Below, in pieces: positions 8,496 to 18,281 of a stretch of DNA of 43,691 nt; position 1 is the stretch's first letter; the number at the start of each line of letters is the position of its first letter. Where the stretch lies: the NCBI GenBank assembly GCA_944324725.1, contig CALUXJ010000003.1, positions 1-43,691 on the forward strand, in the 5' to 3' direction. A program made the translations under genes and the position numbers. Below the pieces are notes generated by a model, which saw only the letters and a list, made by a program, of their open reading frames with translations, was not told the origin of the DNA and did no database searches. This DNA comes from an uncultured Acholeplasmatales bacterium. Lineage in GTDB: Bacteria; Bacillota_I; Bacilli_A; Acholeplasmatales; Anaeroplasmataceae.

Positions 8496-10097
8496 CTAAT
8501 TATGAGTTTCATCATATCTAGCTTGTAAAATAGTTTTAACGCTATTAGCACCATCACTAGCTAAAGCACTTTGGAATGCTTGCCATGATGCATCAGAAAT
8601 TGGGTTACCACCTTTTAACCATTCAGCAACATACTTGTCAAATGTTTCTTTTAATTTACTCTTATTAGTATTAACTGTATTATAGTTATCTTTTGTTAAT
8701 TTAGCATTTGGATAAATTAAATCATTGTAACCAGCATTTAGATATGGTGCATAAGCTTCCATTGCATCAGCTGCTTCAGTTGATAACCAAGCCTCTTCAT
8801 AATCAAAGTTTTGAACACCTGCTACTTGTAATTGAGCACCAATATTATATAGGTTAGCTAAGGCTGTATTATTATCATTGACAATCGCATCTGTATAAAC
8901 ACGCTTGTCGCCTTCCCAATTCCAATCAGTACCTTCAACACCGAAGTTAGCTAATTCTTGACCTTCTTCTGAGAAGAAGAAATCAATCCACTTTAACAAC
9001 TTAATTTTATCTTCATCACTTAAATCATTCTTAATAGCTGTTACGTTACCAATTAATTTACGTCTAGTTGGTTCAACACGTACTGGTTGACCATTTTCCA
9101 TTTTTTCATTGCCTTGTTCATCAACTTGAATAGGAGGTAAGATACATAATAACTCAAAGTCTTCTACTAAGTTACTTGCATATACATCACTATTAAATGT
9201 GTATGTTGTACCAATCCAGTCATGTGTAGAACCGCCTGAATCTTGAGCAAAATAAGTAACACGTTTATCTTCATTGTTTGTATTTGTAATGATTTCTGAA
9301 TCAATGATTCCTAATTTACGCCATTCAATAATATGATCCATAGCTGTTCTAAATGTATCTTCTTGAAGACCATATTGAACTTGACCATTATCATCTACAT
9401 AGAAATCAGCATTAGAACCCCAAAGAGCAGCTAATTCTTGAATTGCAAAATCACTATCACGATCAAAGTATGGATATAAAGTAGTTACATTACTAGATAC
9501 TAATAGATTCTTATTGTCTTTGAAAGCTTTTAAAATTGCTTCGTATTCATCAACATTAATGTTATTTAAACTTTCTTCAGTTGCTTCTACACCACTAGGT
9601 AACTTACCAGCATCTGCTAGTTTTTTAACCCAATCAAAACGAATGAAATAACCTTTAGCAGTATCACCTTCAGTATAGAAAGGTATACCATAAATATTAC
9701 CATCTGAAGCTGTTGCCCATGCTTTAGCAGTTGGGTTTTCATTGAAATAATTATATAAATTTGGTGCATTTTCGGCATTTATTAAATCACTAAGATTTGC
9801 AAAAATTCCTTCATTTAATGCTGTTGCTTCAATAGTATCTTGGTCATTTACAACTATATCAGCATTTTTACCATCTAGAGCATAAATTGAGTCGTAGTTA
9901 CTATCATAACGTTGTAACACACCTTCTAATTCAATTCCAGCGTAGTCATTAGCTCTTTGGAAAACAGGCATTGTATCACTATATACTGTATTCTCTTGGT
10001 ATAAGAAGATAGTATATGTATCACTGCTACCACCACAAGCTGAAAGGGTTAAAACCCCAACAGATGCAGCTAAACCTGTTAATAATTTCTTAATCAT
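8496..10097 (-). CDS. Extracellular solute-binding lipoprotein of a CUT1 importer (LipO/YtcQ-like)
   Basis: A 533-residue family 1 solute-binding protein. The signal peptide ends in a lipobox (LSAC, Cys21), so it is lipid-anchored outside the membrane. The size, over 500 residues, and the two-lobe sequence with many aromatic residues are typical of the LipO/YtcQ/AlgQ group that works with LplB/LplC permeases; members of this group bind alginate in Sphingomonas and unsaturated GAG disaccharides in Streptobacillus. The gene starts 8 bp inside the end of the heparinase-like gene, with its GGAG site also inside it. The transporter partners are the permeases at 17.4-19.3 kb and MsmX at 0.9-2.0 kb. 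The likely ligand is an unsaturated GAG oligosaccharide. Confidence 0.92.
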   Translation of the reverse strand: MIKKLLTGLAASVGVLTLSACGGSSDTYTIFLYQENTVYSDTMPVFQRANDYAGIELEGVLQRYDSNYDSIYALDGKNADIVVNDQDTIEATALNEGIFANLSDLINAENAPNLYNYFNENPTAKAWATASDGNIYGIPFYTEGDTAKGYFIRFDWVKKLADAGKLPSGVEATEESLNNINVDEYEAILKAFKDNKNLLVSSNVTTLYPYFDRDSDFAIQELAALWGSNADFYVDDNGQVQYGLQEDTFRTAMDHIIEWRKLGIIDSEIITNTNNEDKRVTYFAQDSGGSTHDWIGTTYTFNSDVYASNLVEDFELLCILPPIQVDEQGNEKMENGQPVRVEPTRRKLIGNVTAIKNDLSDEDKIKLLKWIDFFFSEEGQELANFGVEGTDWNWEGDKRVYTDAIVNDNNTALANLYNIGAQLQVAGVQNFDYEEAWLSTEAADAMEAYAPYLNAGYNDLIYPNAKLTKDNYNTVNTNKSKLKETFDKYVAEWLKGGNPISDASWQAFQSALASDGANSVKTILQARYDETHN

Positions 10098-13000
10098 TGT
10101 TTTTCTTTCTCCTTTTTATTACTAAAAATACTGTAACACCTGCAGCAACTAAAACAACAGCGCCACAAATGCAACCAACTATAATCCGCATGTTATTATT
10201 ATTAGTTGGATTAGAAATTCTTGTACCATTATCTAAGAATGTCACCTCGGCAACATTAACTGTATCATCATTATTGTTACCATAGAAAGTTATCTTTACA
10301 TATTTTGCATCAAAGTTACCTAATGAATATACTTCATTACCAATATTATTAAAGCTTTGACCAGCAAAATAAGCATTTTTATAGTTTTCTCCATCTTCAG
10401 AGTAAGCTATATCAAAATAATATTTATTATTGATACCACCATTAAATCTAATTAATACGTCTGTAATGGTTTGAACGTTTGCAAATTCAAAAGTTATTTC
10501 TTGAACACCAGTATCCGTTAAACCTGAATTTTGACCATCAATTAAGTTAGCGGCATCAGCATGCCCAGTAACAGATTGAACTGCTAAAGTTTGATATGAA
10601 GCATATTCAGAAGCTTGAGTCATAACATCAACTACAAATTTATAGTTGTATGTTCTACTTTCACCAGTTTCTTTATCCGTTAATGTAACTGTACTAATAT
10701 TATCAAATAAATTAGACTTATTAATAGTTAAATCATACTTACTTTCATCATATGTTACCTTAAAATCAGGAACAGATTTAGAACCTGCAGCTAATTTAAC
10801 TAAATAATTATATTGATATTTATTAAATTCATATAAATAACCTAAACCAAAGTCAGTAGCAGTATCTAAATCAAAGGAAATATCATCTGCTGTAATCTCT
10901 GGTAAATATGAATCATTTTCATCTAAAGCCCAATTTGCTAGAGGAACTACATTGTAATCAGTAAATTCCTTAACTTCTTCCATAGTTGGAATGAATACTA
11001 CTGCAAGTGTACCACTAACAATATCATCTAATTCGATTACAAGTTTTGTTACACCACGGTTGTCTAAATTTTCAAATAGACCTGTTGAACCTGGTAATGG
11101 TGTATTACCACTCATTTTTGTAAATGTTCCTAAATCACTGATAATTAATGCATAGATACTCTTATTATTTAAAGTTAATCTAGCTAATTTATCACTTAAA
11201 ATATCAACTCTAGCTTCAGTATGAGCACTCCAATATAAGGTAGATTCACCACGTAAATTGAATTCATCTTGAACCATTACATATTGACGATTATTAAATA
11301 ATTTTAAACCACGTTGAACAGATAATGCTTCAGCTTTATAAACTCTAGACAAATCAATAATACTTAAACCACTAGAGGCATTAGATTCAAATCTCGTAAT
11401 TGGAGCTGTTTCATGTGGATCTTGAGTTAATACAGGTTCTTGATCTGGATTAATTACTAAAGTGTTTTGACCTTGAGCACCCTTCTTATAATATGTCCAT
11501 CTTTGATATTCATAATCCCAATATCCATCAGGAACATTTGTATTATAAGTTTCATTTGAGTAGTTACCAATAAATCTTTCACCTAATGCGTATAATTCAA
11601 ACGTACCACTATCTAGATTCTTATGTGAGAAGTTTGCTGTATGATCATCTACACCTTTTAAACCAGTGAATACAGCCATTTCATCACCAAATTCAGATCT
11701 AAATGTAGCAAGTTCATGGGCTTCTAATAAGAAATCCTTGTTTTCCATATTATGTAAATCAACTTTGTCAAATAAACCTGGTTGATACCATAATAAATTT
11801 TGAATATTATATTGTTCATTTTCATGAGCTAATAATGGTAATACTGCAGCATTGATATTATCTTCATCAATTCTAGTATACCATAATAATGCTGGTTGAT
11901 TATTTGAATAATCTGATTCAGCATAATAGAAAGATTGGTAATTTGGAGTTGAAGTATAAAGAGGATAATTAATATAGTTCTTAATACCTTCGATATCCAT
12001 TAAACCAAAGCAATTAATATTACCTTGTTCATCAGCACCATATAGATTATATAATGTTGCAATTAAGTTAACCATATTACGGTGTGCATAAATTGAATAA
12101 GATGGCCCTTCTGGGAAACCACCAGATTCAGAATAGTGAACTAAACCAATTTGTAAATATCTAAATGCTGTGGCAACAATATCAGCGGCAACTTCTCGAA
12201 CATTAATAGTTGTAGTTTGACCATTAACTGTAACTTCTAAATCGCCTTCATAATCCATAACAGCTAATGCAGCAACTGCTAAGTCACCACAAACTAATAG
12301 GTTATGGTTATTACCGTGTAACAATACGTTAACATTATTCAAGTTTTCAAAATAATAGAAACCCTCTTCGTAAAGAACTTGTAAAACTAATTCTTTTTGA
12401 GCATCTGTTAACTTATCTTTAATATAGTTATAAGTAAAGCCTACACTATAAGTAACCATCGCAGCATCTAAGAAACCATTGGTATCATGACCCCAATCTT
12501 GGTGTTCATCCTCACTACCTGTTGATTCTTTTGTCTTTACAACTTCATATAATTGATCCCAACAAGCATCAAGATACTTTTCATTTTGGGTTATTTTCCA
12601 TAAGATAGCTAATTGTTCCATTGGTGTACGCGCATTAGCTGGAACACCTTCTGGTACAAAGCTTGCATATTGGGCTTCATAATATCTAACCCAAGTTGTA
12701 ATATATGGATCTCCATTTTCATAGCCAACCCTAACTTCTTCTAACCACTCATCTTTAGATAATACGTATGTACCACTAAAGTCCGTACTATCAAAAGCAA
12801 AATCTTCCATACTAGGTAAAACATAAACTGTATTAGTAAATGTTACTTCTTTATCATCCTTTGTTATTTTGATATCGAAATGATCATAGCCAATAAAGTC
12901 TTTTGCTGGTGTATATTCATAAATAATAGCATGAACAAACTTACCTTGAGATTCGTAGTAACGATCTTCTACCTCTTGAGCTTTACCATCATAAAGAATA

Positions 13001-14691
13001 TTAACTGTACCACCATTTTCGGTAGTTATTGTTAAACTGCCATCAACACCAGTACCAACTACTTCTTTATACATATCAGCCTTAGCTTTACGATAGGCCT
13101 GTTGTTCAGCACTATTACTACTGATTTCACCATTATTAATTATTGGATATAATACTTCAATATCATAGGATTGAACTTGAAGATAGCCACCACCATATAA
13201 ACCGGCAGCTTCACCACCTACATTTGTGTTTATATGATGATCATAATTGTATCGTGGATTTGCTTGCCATGCTAGCTCGCCATTCTTTTCGACACTATGC
13301 CAAAAATCAACAATACCAATTTCATCACTAACTGGCAAAATAGTAATTTCTACTGGAACAATTACATAACCTTTACCAGAATTATCACTTACTAATACTT
13401 CAAATCTATCCTTATTATCTCCCGTTGTGTAATAATCAGCAGCTGGAGCATACATAATCTTATTATCTTCCGTTATATAATAATCACCATGTAAAGGATT
13501 TGCATAATAATATACAGTAAAATCTTCACTTATATCAGAAGAGACAACTAGAGCTGTTTGACTATCTTCCTCAACTTGAATAGCTTGACCGTTATTAACA
13601 ACAGCTGTGATACCATCAACAATACCAACAATAACTAGTACTTCACGTGTATAACCATATAACTTATCTTTTACAGTAATCGTAGCAACACCATCAGAAA
13701 CAGCTGTAATTTCACCAGTATTAGATACTGTGGCAACACTTTCATTATCTGATTCATATTGATATTCAAAGCTTACAACAGATTCAGGTACTGTTACACA
13801 ATTAATTTGAGCTTTATCACCAGCAATCATGCTTTCAACGCTCTTTTCAACCATAAACGTTGTGTAATCTGTTGTTATAACTCGGTAAACATGAAGATCA
13901 TCAAACCAAACTTCACCAATGTTATTAGCAAAATATAACTCTAATCTTAAATTTTCTCCCTCTGCAAGTCTAAATATTGGAGATTCAAAAACACCATCAA
14001 AGCTACCTGTTAATCTTTCAGTAGTAGTTTGACCATATTGATTATTTAAATTTAATCTAATAAAGCAGTTATTATTAGAAACATTTTCACCACGCATTCT
14101 AACAGTAACATAATATTGACCAGCTGGAAGACCAGTTAAATCTTTATATAAGTTAGCGTAATACTGAGTTGGATGATTATAGTGAATCATATGGTTACCA
14201 CTATCATCGGTATATAGTTCTACTACTTGGTCACTACCAACTGCACCACCACCGGTATATAGTCTCCAACCATCAATAGTTTCGTTTGATTCTGTCCATC
14301 TAGCATCAGTTCTAATTGTATCAAAACCTGGATCTGGATTAAAATCTTCAAGTTCAACTGTAATAGTTACATCTGAGTATGAATTATCACTTTCTATAGA
14401 AACAACTGTTTCACCGGCTTTTAAAGCAATAAGTCTATTAAGAACTGAATTTACATACACAATTTCTTCATCTTCAACTGTGTATGTGAAAGACTGATTT
14501 CTATTGTATGGATAAAAATAGTCTGTAAAATCAATTTCTTCACCTACTGATAAAGTAAAGTTTGTTTCTTGAACTGCGGGGTTTTTATCAGCAGCCTTTA
14601 CTGTGCCTGAGTTGCCAAAAGTGGCAACTAGGCTTGAGCAAAGGATAAAGATTAAGATTAAGAGGAGACTAGAAAAAATTCTTTTCTTCAT
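10090..14691 (-). CDS. Giant membrane-anchored heparinase II/III-type polysaccharide lyase
   Basis: 1533 residues in this order: signal peptide (1-34), Big2-like module (40-115), beta-sandwich carbohydrate-binding-like module (about 120-271), Big2 (275-357), two cadherin-like Ig modules (about 360-455 and 500-626), a heparinase II/III-like lyase (about 640-1330), a discoidin/F5-8C (CBM32-like) domain (about 1370-1490), then one transmembrane helix and a KRRKKNND tail. In the lyase, GNNHNL (793-798), GGFPEGPSYSIY (857-868, tyrosines 865/868) and HKNLDSGTFELYALGE (from His1023) match the family's Asn/His, Tyr and His catalytic regions. Such enzymes cleave uronate-containing polymers by beta-elimination. 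It lies 13 bp after the surface binding protein gene and overlaps the lipoprotein gene by 8 bp. Exact PL family (12, 15, 21 or other) and substrate cannot be set by eye. No LPXTG motif. Confidence 0.85.
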   Translation of the reverse strand: MKKRIFSSLLLILIFILCSSLVATFGNSGTVKAADKNPAVQETNFTLSVGEEIDFTDYFYPYNRNQSFTYTVEDEEIVYVNSVLNRLIALKAGETVVSIESDNSYSDVTITVELEDFNPDPGFDTIRTDARWTESNETIDGWRLYTGGGAVGSDQVVELYTDDSGNHMIHYNHPTQYYANLYKDLTGLPAGQYYVTVRMRGENVSNNNCFIRLNLNNQYGQTTTERLTGSFDGVFESPIFRLAEGENLRLELYFANNIGEVWFDDLHVYRVITTDYTTFMVEKSVESMIAGDKAQINCVTVPESVVSFEYQYESDNESVATVSNTGEITAVSDGVATITVKDKLYGYTREVLVIVGIVDGITAVVNNGQAIQVEEDSQTALVVSSDISEDFTVYYYANPLHGDYYITEDNKIMYAPAADYYTTGDNKDRFEVLVSDNSGKGYVIVPVEITILPVSDEIGIVDFWHSVEKNGELAWQANPRYNYDHHINTNVGGEAAGLYGGGYLQVQSYDIEVLYPIINNGEISSNSAEQQAYRKAKADMYKEVVGTGVDGSLTITTENGGTVNILYDGKAQEVEDRYYESQGKFVHAIIYEYTPAKDFIGYDHFDIKITKDDKEVTFTNTVYVLPSMEDFAFDSTDFSGTYVLSKDEWLEEVRVGYENGDPYITTWVRYYEAQYASFVPEGVPANARTPMEQLAILWKITQNEKYLDACWDQLYEVVKTKESTGSEDEHQDWGHDTNGFLDAAMVTYSVGFTYNYIKDKLTDAQKELVLQVLYEEGFYYFENLNNVNVLLHGNNHNLLVCGDLAVAALAVMDYEGDLEVTVNGQTTTINVREVAADIVATAFRYLQIGLVHYSESGGFPEGPSYSIYAHRNMVNLIATLYNLYGADEQGNINCFGLMDIEGIKNYINYPLYTSTPNYQSFYYAESDYSNNQPALLWYTRIDEDNINAAVLPLLAHENEQYNIQNLLWYQPGLFDKVDLHNMENKDFLLEAHELATFRSEFGDEMAVFTGLKGVDDHTANFSHKNLDSGTFELYALGERFIGNYSNETYNTNVPDGYWDYEYQRWTYYKKGAQGQNTLVINPDQEPVLTQDPHETAPITRFESNASSGLSIIDLSRVYKAEALSVQRGLKLFNNRQYVMVQDEFNLRGESTLYWSAHTEARVDILSDKLARLTLNNKSIYALIISDLGTFTKMSGNTPLPGSTGLFENLDNRGVTKLVIELDDIVSGTLAVVFIPTMEEVKEFTDYNVVPLANWALDENDSYLPEITADDISFDLDTATDFGLGYLYEFNKYQYNYLVKLAAGSKSVPDFKVTYDESKYDLTINKSNLFDNISTVTLTDKETGESRTYNYKFVVDVMTQASEYASYQTLAVQSVTGHADAANLIDGQNSGLTDTGVQEITFEFANVQTITDVLIRFNGGINNKYYFDIAYSEDGENYKNAYFAGQSFNNIGNEVYSLGNFDAKYVKITFYGNNNDDTVNVAEVTFLDNGTRISNPTNNNNMRIIVGCICGAVVLVAAGVTVFLVIKRRKKNND

Positions 14692-14704
14692 CTTTTTTTC
14701 CTCC

Positions 14705-17293
14705 TTATTTATTATTATGTTTTTTCTTTAATACAACAGCAACAACCACACCAGCAATAACTACTACTGCTACTACGGCACCTACTATACCCCAAATTAA
14801 ACCAGCATTTGAATTTGGTTCAGTTGGTTCTGGATCTGGTGTTGGATCTGGGTTTGGTGTAGGTTCTGGATCTGGGTCTGGTGTTGGATCTGGATCTGGT
14901 GTCGGATCTGGATCAACAACTTCACTAGAAACTGTAACATTAATTGTAAGAGATTGATTATCGCCCCATGTCAATGTTACTGTTGTAGAACCAGCCTTTA
15001 ATGGAACAATATATAACTTTCCATCAATAATTGAATCATTATCAACAAGAACAATTGTATCATCAGCAGCTGAAACTGTTATACCAGATGTATAGTCAAC
15101 AGGTGTTATAGTAATAGGCATACTATAACCTACATTATCTATATCAATTGTTACAGTTTCATATTCTTCTTCTACAGTTACATTAGTTACAGGTTTTTCA
15201 ATAGAAACTGTAACATTCAAATAATACTTTGTTCCATTAACTGTTGCGGTAATTAAAGCTGTACCATTGTTAACTGCTGTAATTAAACCTTCAGCACTAA
15301 CGGTTACAGCATCTTCATTATCTGATTCATAGCTTTCATTTACTACTGCAGTTGAAGGAATTGGTGAAATATTGATTTGAGATGTAGCACCTGCTGCATT
15401 TAATGTTAATGTTTGAGCATCAGCCGTATTAGTAGCAAATGTTTGTTCACCACTAGTTACAACCACACTCTTTAAAGCTGTTTCAGTATCAACCTTTACT
15501 AATTTAACGTGTGTAATATAGGAATCTAAACCTTCACTATGATTCCAAGAATTTAATTCTAGTTTTAAGCCCCATAAATTAGCATTATCCATATTAACAA
15601 CATCTGTTGTTTCAAATAATGACCAACCTTTTGATAAAGTACCATATGCGCATGTACAAGTTGCTTGGAAGTTAGCTGTATCATATGTAGGTGTAATTGT
15701 ACCATCTTTCACTTCTAATGCTGTAACACCTTGTGCCTTAATATCAATTTTCATTGATGAAGATATATTATCTGGATTATCAACTTTAGCAATAACAACT
15801 AACTTATAGTTAGCGTTGGCTTCTAATGCTTCTTTTGGAACAAAGTGATTAATTACAGAGTTACCAGTCTTGCTACCAGCACCAACAATTTTTAATGTTG
15901 AGCCATAAACTGAATCATCAATTACAGAAATTTGACCATAAGCCTTACCATTTGAAGCAAATGACATATAATAGTTGTCATTGGCATCTTGACGTAATAC
16001 ATTAGTTTCATCCCAAGTAGTACCAACGGCAGGTAATTGAGCTAAATAACCATCTTCAACTTTAATAGTTAAAGTCTTAGTAGCATTACCATCAGCAGAA
16101 TTTACAGTTAAAGTAGATGTGCCCTTAGCTGTAGCAGTAACAACACTACCATCTAAACTATAGATAGAGTTGGAATCACTTGCAGCGACATAATTTAATT
16201 CTTTATTAGTTGCAGCTACTGGACTAACTGTTAATAAGTCATCTAAATCATAGCTTTCACCAGGTACTAAAGAAATAGTGTCATTTGCAAAAATTTCACT
16301 CAATTTAATATCTTCTACTTTAGTTTCACCCTGAGCAGCACCAACATTTACTGTTGTTGTTACATCTTGAATAAGTGGATCAGCAAAGTCAAACGTAACT
16401 GTAGTTGAACCTTCAGCTAAACCTTCAAACTTACTAGATTCACTATTGTAAATCAACTTGCTTTCGTCTTCAATTACTGGAGTCCAATAACTAATTGAAG
16501 CGTCATAATCAGGATTTGTTCCTGTCAATGTTGGATTTATAGCTATAGACTGACCAACACTAGTATTATATGCTGATTCAACACTGGCAGTTGCGCCATT
16601 ATATTCACCCATATAGATATAGTCAATATCCCATTCTTCAGCTGGACGATTACCAGCTTTATCACTTTGAAGAGCTATATTAGATATTGTGCCTTTGTAG
16701 TCCTTACTCATATCAATTGCTGTAGAATATACTAATGAACCATTAATATAAGTATAAAGCATATCTCTGTTTGGATTTGAGGCATCAGTATTATCACCAT
16801 TATCTACTAAAACACTTTCTAATTCATACCAAGTATTAGCTGCAAAGGGTTGAGTAAAGTTTACATTGCCATTACCAACATTATAATAACCACTAGTAGT
16901 AAATGAGGCTAGAGCTATAGTGAATCCAGGATAGATTTGAATTGTTCTACGATAGGTATTATTCATTCTAAATCTTAATTTGATTACAGCATCTGTACCT
17001 GGCTTATTGTAAGTTGTTCCTTTTTGAATAACTATTTTATGAGCACTATCGACTGTACCATTAGCAGAAATTTGGTATTTTAAATATTCCCCTTCATCAT
17101 CTTTTACAGAAGACAAAGAAAGGTTAGAACCACTAATGCTACTTATATCATATACTCCTTGACCAACAGCTTCTGTCGTATAGTCAAAATCTTGCTTATA
17201 ACTAAAATTTTCTGCGGCTTTAACATTATTTGCAGCAACCATACCACCTAATGCTAAACCACCTAGGGCTAAGCCTAATAGTAACTTTTTCAT
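14705..17293 (-). CDS. Surface multidomain carbohydrate-binding protein with Big2 repeats and C-terminal membrane anchor
   Basis: 862 residues with no recognisable catalytic motif. Signal peptide (1-26), then a jelly-roll/LamG-like region (about 30-235), a Big2-like module (240-325), another (335-412), a second beta-sandwich resembling a CBM4/9-type binding module (about 415-620), two further Ig-like modules (635-785), a 30-residue Asp-Pro-Thr linker, one transmembrane helix (about 831-855) and a KKKHNNK tail. The linker and anchor suggest that the binding modules are held away from the membrane. It stands immediately upstream of the heparinase-like lyase gene and behind its own promoter, so a role in capturing the polymer is likely but inferred. 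It could equally be an adhesin for host matrix. Confidence 0.78.
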   Translation of the reverse strand: MKKLLLGLALGGLALGGMVAANNVKAAENFSYKQDFDYTTEAVGQGVYDISSISGSNLSLSSVKDDEGEYLKYQISANGTVDSAHKIVIQKGTTYNKPGTDAVIKLRFRMNNTYRRTIQIYPGFTIALASFTTSGYYNVGNGNVNFTQPFAANTWYELESVLVDNGDNTDASNPNRDMLYTYINGSLVYSTAIDMSKDYKGTISNIALQSDKAGNRPAEEWDIDYIYMGEYNGATASVESAYNTSVGQSIAINPTLTGTNPDYDASISYWTPVIEDESKLIYNSESSKFEGLAEGSTTVTFDFADPLIQDVTTTVNVGAAQGETKVEDIKLSEIFANDTISLVPGESYDLDDLLTVSPVAATNKELNYVAASDSNSIYSLDGSVVTATAKGTSTLTVNSADGNATKTLTIKVEDGYLAQLPAVGTTWDETNVLRQDANDNYYMSFASNGKAYGQISVIDDSVYGSTLKIVGAGSKTGNSVINHFVPKEALEANANYKLVVIAKVDNPDNISSSMKIDIKAQGVTALEVKDGTITPTYDTANFQATCTCAYGTLSKGWSLFETTDVVNMDNANLWGLKLELNSWNHSEGLDSYITHVKLVKVDTETALKSVVVTSGEQTFATNTADAQTLTLNAAGATSQINISPIPSTAVVNESYESDNEDAVTVSAEGLITAVNNGTALITATVNGTKYYLNVTVSIEKPVTNVTVEEEYETVTIDIDNVGYSMPITITPVDYTSGITVSAADDTIVLVDNDSIIDGKLYIVPLKAGSTTVTLTWGDNQSLTINVTVSSEVVDPDPTPDPDPTPDPDPEPTPNPDPTPDPEPTEPNSNAGLIWGIVGAVVAVVVIAGVVVAVVLKKKHNNK
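14817..14914. repeat. Short tandem repeat coding for a Pro-Asp-Thr linker
   Basis: Roughly 12-18 bp units encoding DPDPTP/DPEPTP are repeated through the 3' end of the surface binding protein gene. Such a repeat can expand or contract in-frame and change the length of the stalk. Confidence 0.8.
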
Positions 17294-17314
17294 TTATTAT
17301 TTTCCTTTCCTAAA

Positions 17315-17343
17315 ATTGTAATTTCACAAGTAAAATATAACAA
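17315..17343 (-). promoter_or_regulatory. Internal sigma-A promoter before the surface protein gene
   Basis: On the minus strand, TTGTTA (17338-17343) and TACAAT (17315-17320) are separated by 17 bp, in the 74-bp gap between the second permease and the surface binding protein. It would give extra transcription of the lyase and binding-protein half of the operon. Confidence 0.55.
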
Positions 17344-17367
17344 TTCCATTTAGTATGGTTTAGTAAA

Positions 17368-18273
17368 TTATTTAACTGAACCAACCATAACACCTTTCTT
17401 AAAGTATTTTTGAATTAATGGGAATAAAATCAACATTGGAACAATTGCGATAACAATTAAGGCATATGCTGATACTAAACCCTCAAACGGATTAGATGTA
17501 TTTTCACCACTAGCTGATTGTAATATCTTCTTAACAATAACTTGTAATGGATATAAATCATCATCACGTAAAACTTGTTCAGCCCAGAAATAACCATTCC
17601 AACGATCAATTGCATAGAATAAACCGATTGTAGTTAATCCTGGAATACTTGAAGGTAAATAAATATTAAATAGAATTCTAAAGTGTGAAGCACCATCAAT
17701 TTGGGCACATTCATCAATATCTTGAGGAATAGCTTGGAAATAAGTCTTCATCAAGATGACATTGTATCCTGATACAGCAAATGGAATCAAAATACCTAGA
17801 TAGCTACGAATCATACCGAAGTTATCAATATTTACATAAGTAGCAATCATACCAGGCTTTAACCACATTGTCATTGCCACTAAAATTGTAAATATTTTAA
17901 CAACTTTTAAGCCACGACGTGATAATACATAGGCACAAGTCACTGTTATAAATAAGCTAATTGCTGTACCTGCAACGGTGATAAGTACCGTATTGCCATA
18001 AGCTTTCCAAATATCAACATTTTTCAAATGTTCCATTAAATATTCCATAGTAAAACCTTGAGGAATAATAATGAATTCATGATTATTAATAGCTTGTCTA
18101 AAACTTGTAGGTTCACTAACTGCTGATAAGAAAATGTATAAGATAGGGTAAATCATTACTAGTGATAACACTATCAATAGAGCATTATTAACATAATTGA
18201 ATATATTATCAGCTGTAAATTTCTTCTTAAGAGCACTCATTTTTCTTGCATTACTTTTTACTGTTGTTTCCAT
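17368..18273 (-). CDS. lplC: Carbohydrate ABC transporter permease, LplC/YtcP type
   Basis: 301 residues with about six membrane helices and the MalG-type EAA loop (DECAQIDGASHFRILFNIYL, about 200-220), which docks with the ATPase. Long relatives of this group use LipO-type lipoproteins. I prefer the ATG at 18273, which has AGGTGA five bases upstream; an ATG at 18288 in the same frame has almost no room for a ribosome site. It is the second permease of the pair and follows the first by 8 bp. With LplB, the lipoprotein and MsmX it should form the oligosaccharide importer of the locus. Confidence 0.9.
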   Translation of the reverse strand: METTVKSNARKMSALKKKFTADNIFNYVNNALLIVLSLVMIYPILYIFLSAVSEPTSFRQAINNHEFIIIPQGFTMEYLMEHLKNVDIWKAYGNTVLITVAGTAISLFITVTCAYVLSRRGLKVVKIFTILVAMTMWLKPGMIATYVNIDNFGMIRSYLGILIPFAVSGYNVILMKTYFQAIPQDIDECAQIDGASHFRILFNIYLPSSIPGLTTIGLFYAIDRWNGYFWAEQVLRDDDLYPLQVIVKKILQSASGENTSNPFEGLVSAYALIVIAIVPMLILFPLIQKYFKKGVMVGSVK

Positions 18274-18281
18274 ATGCTCAC

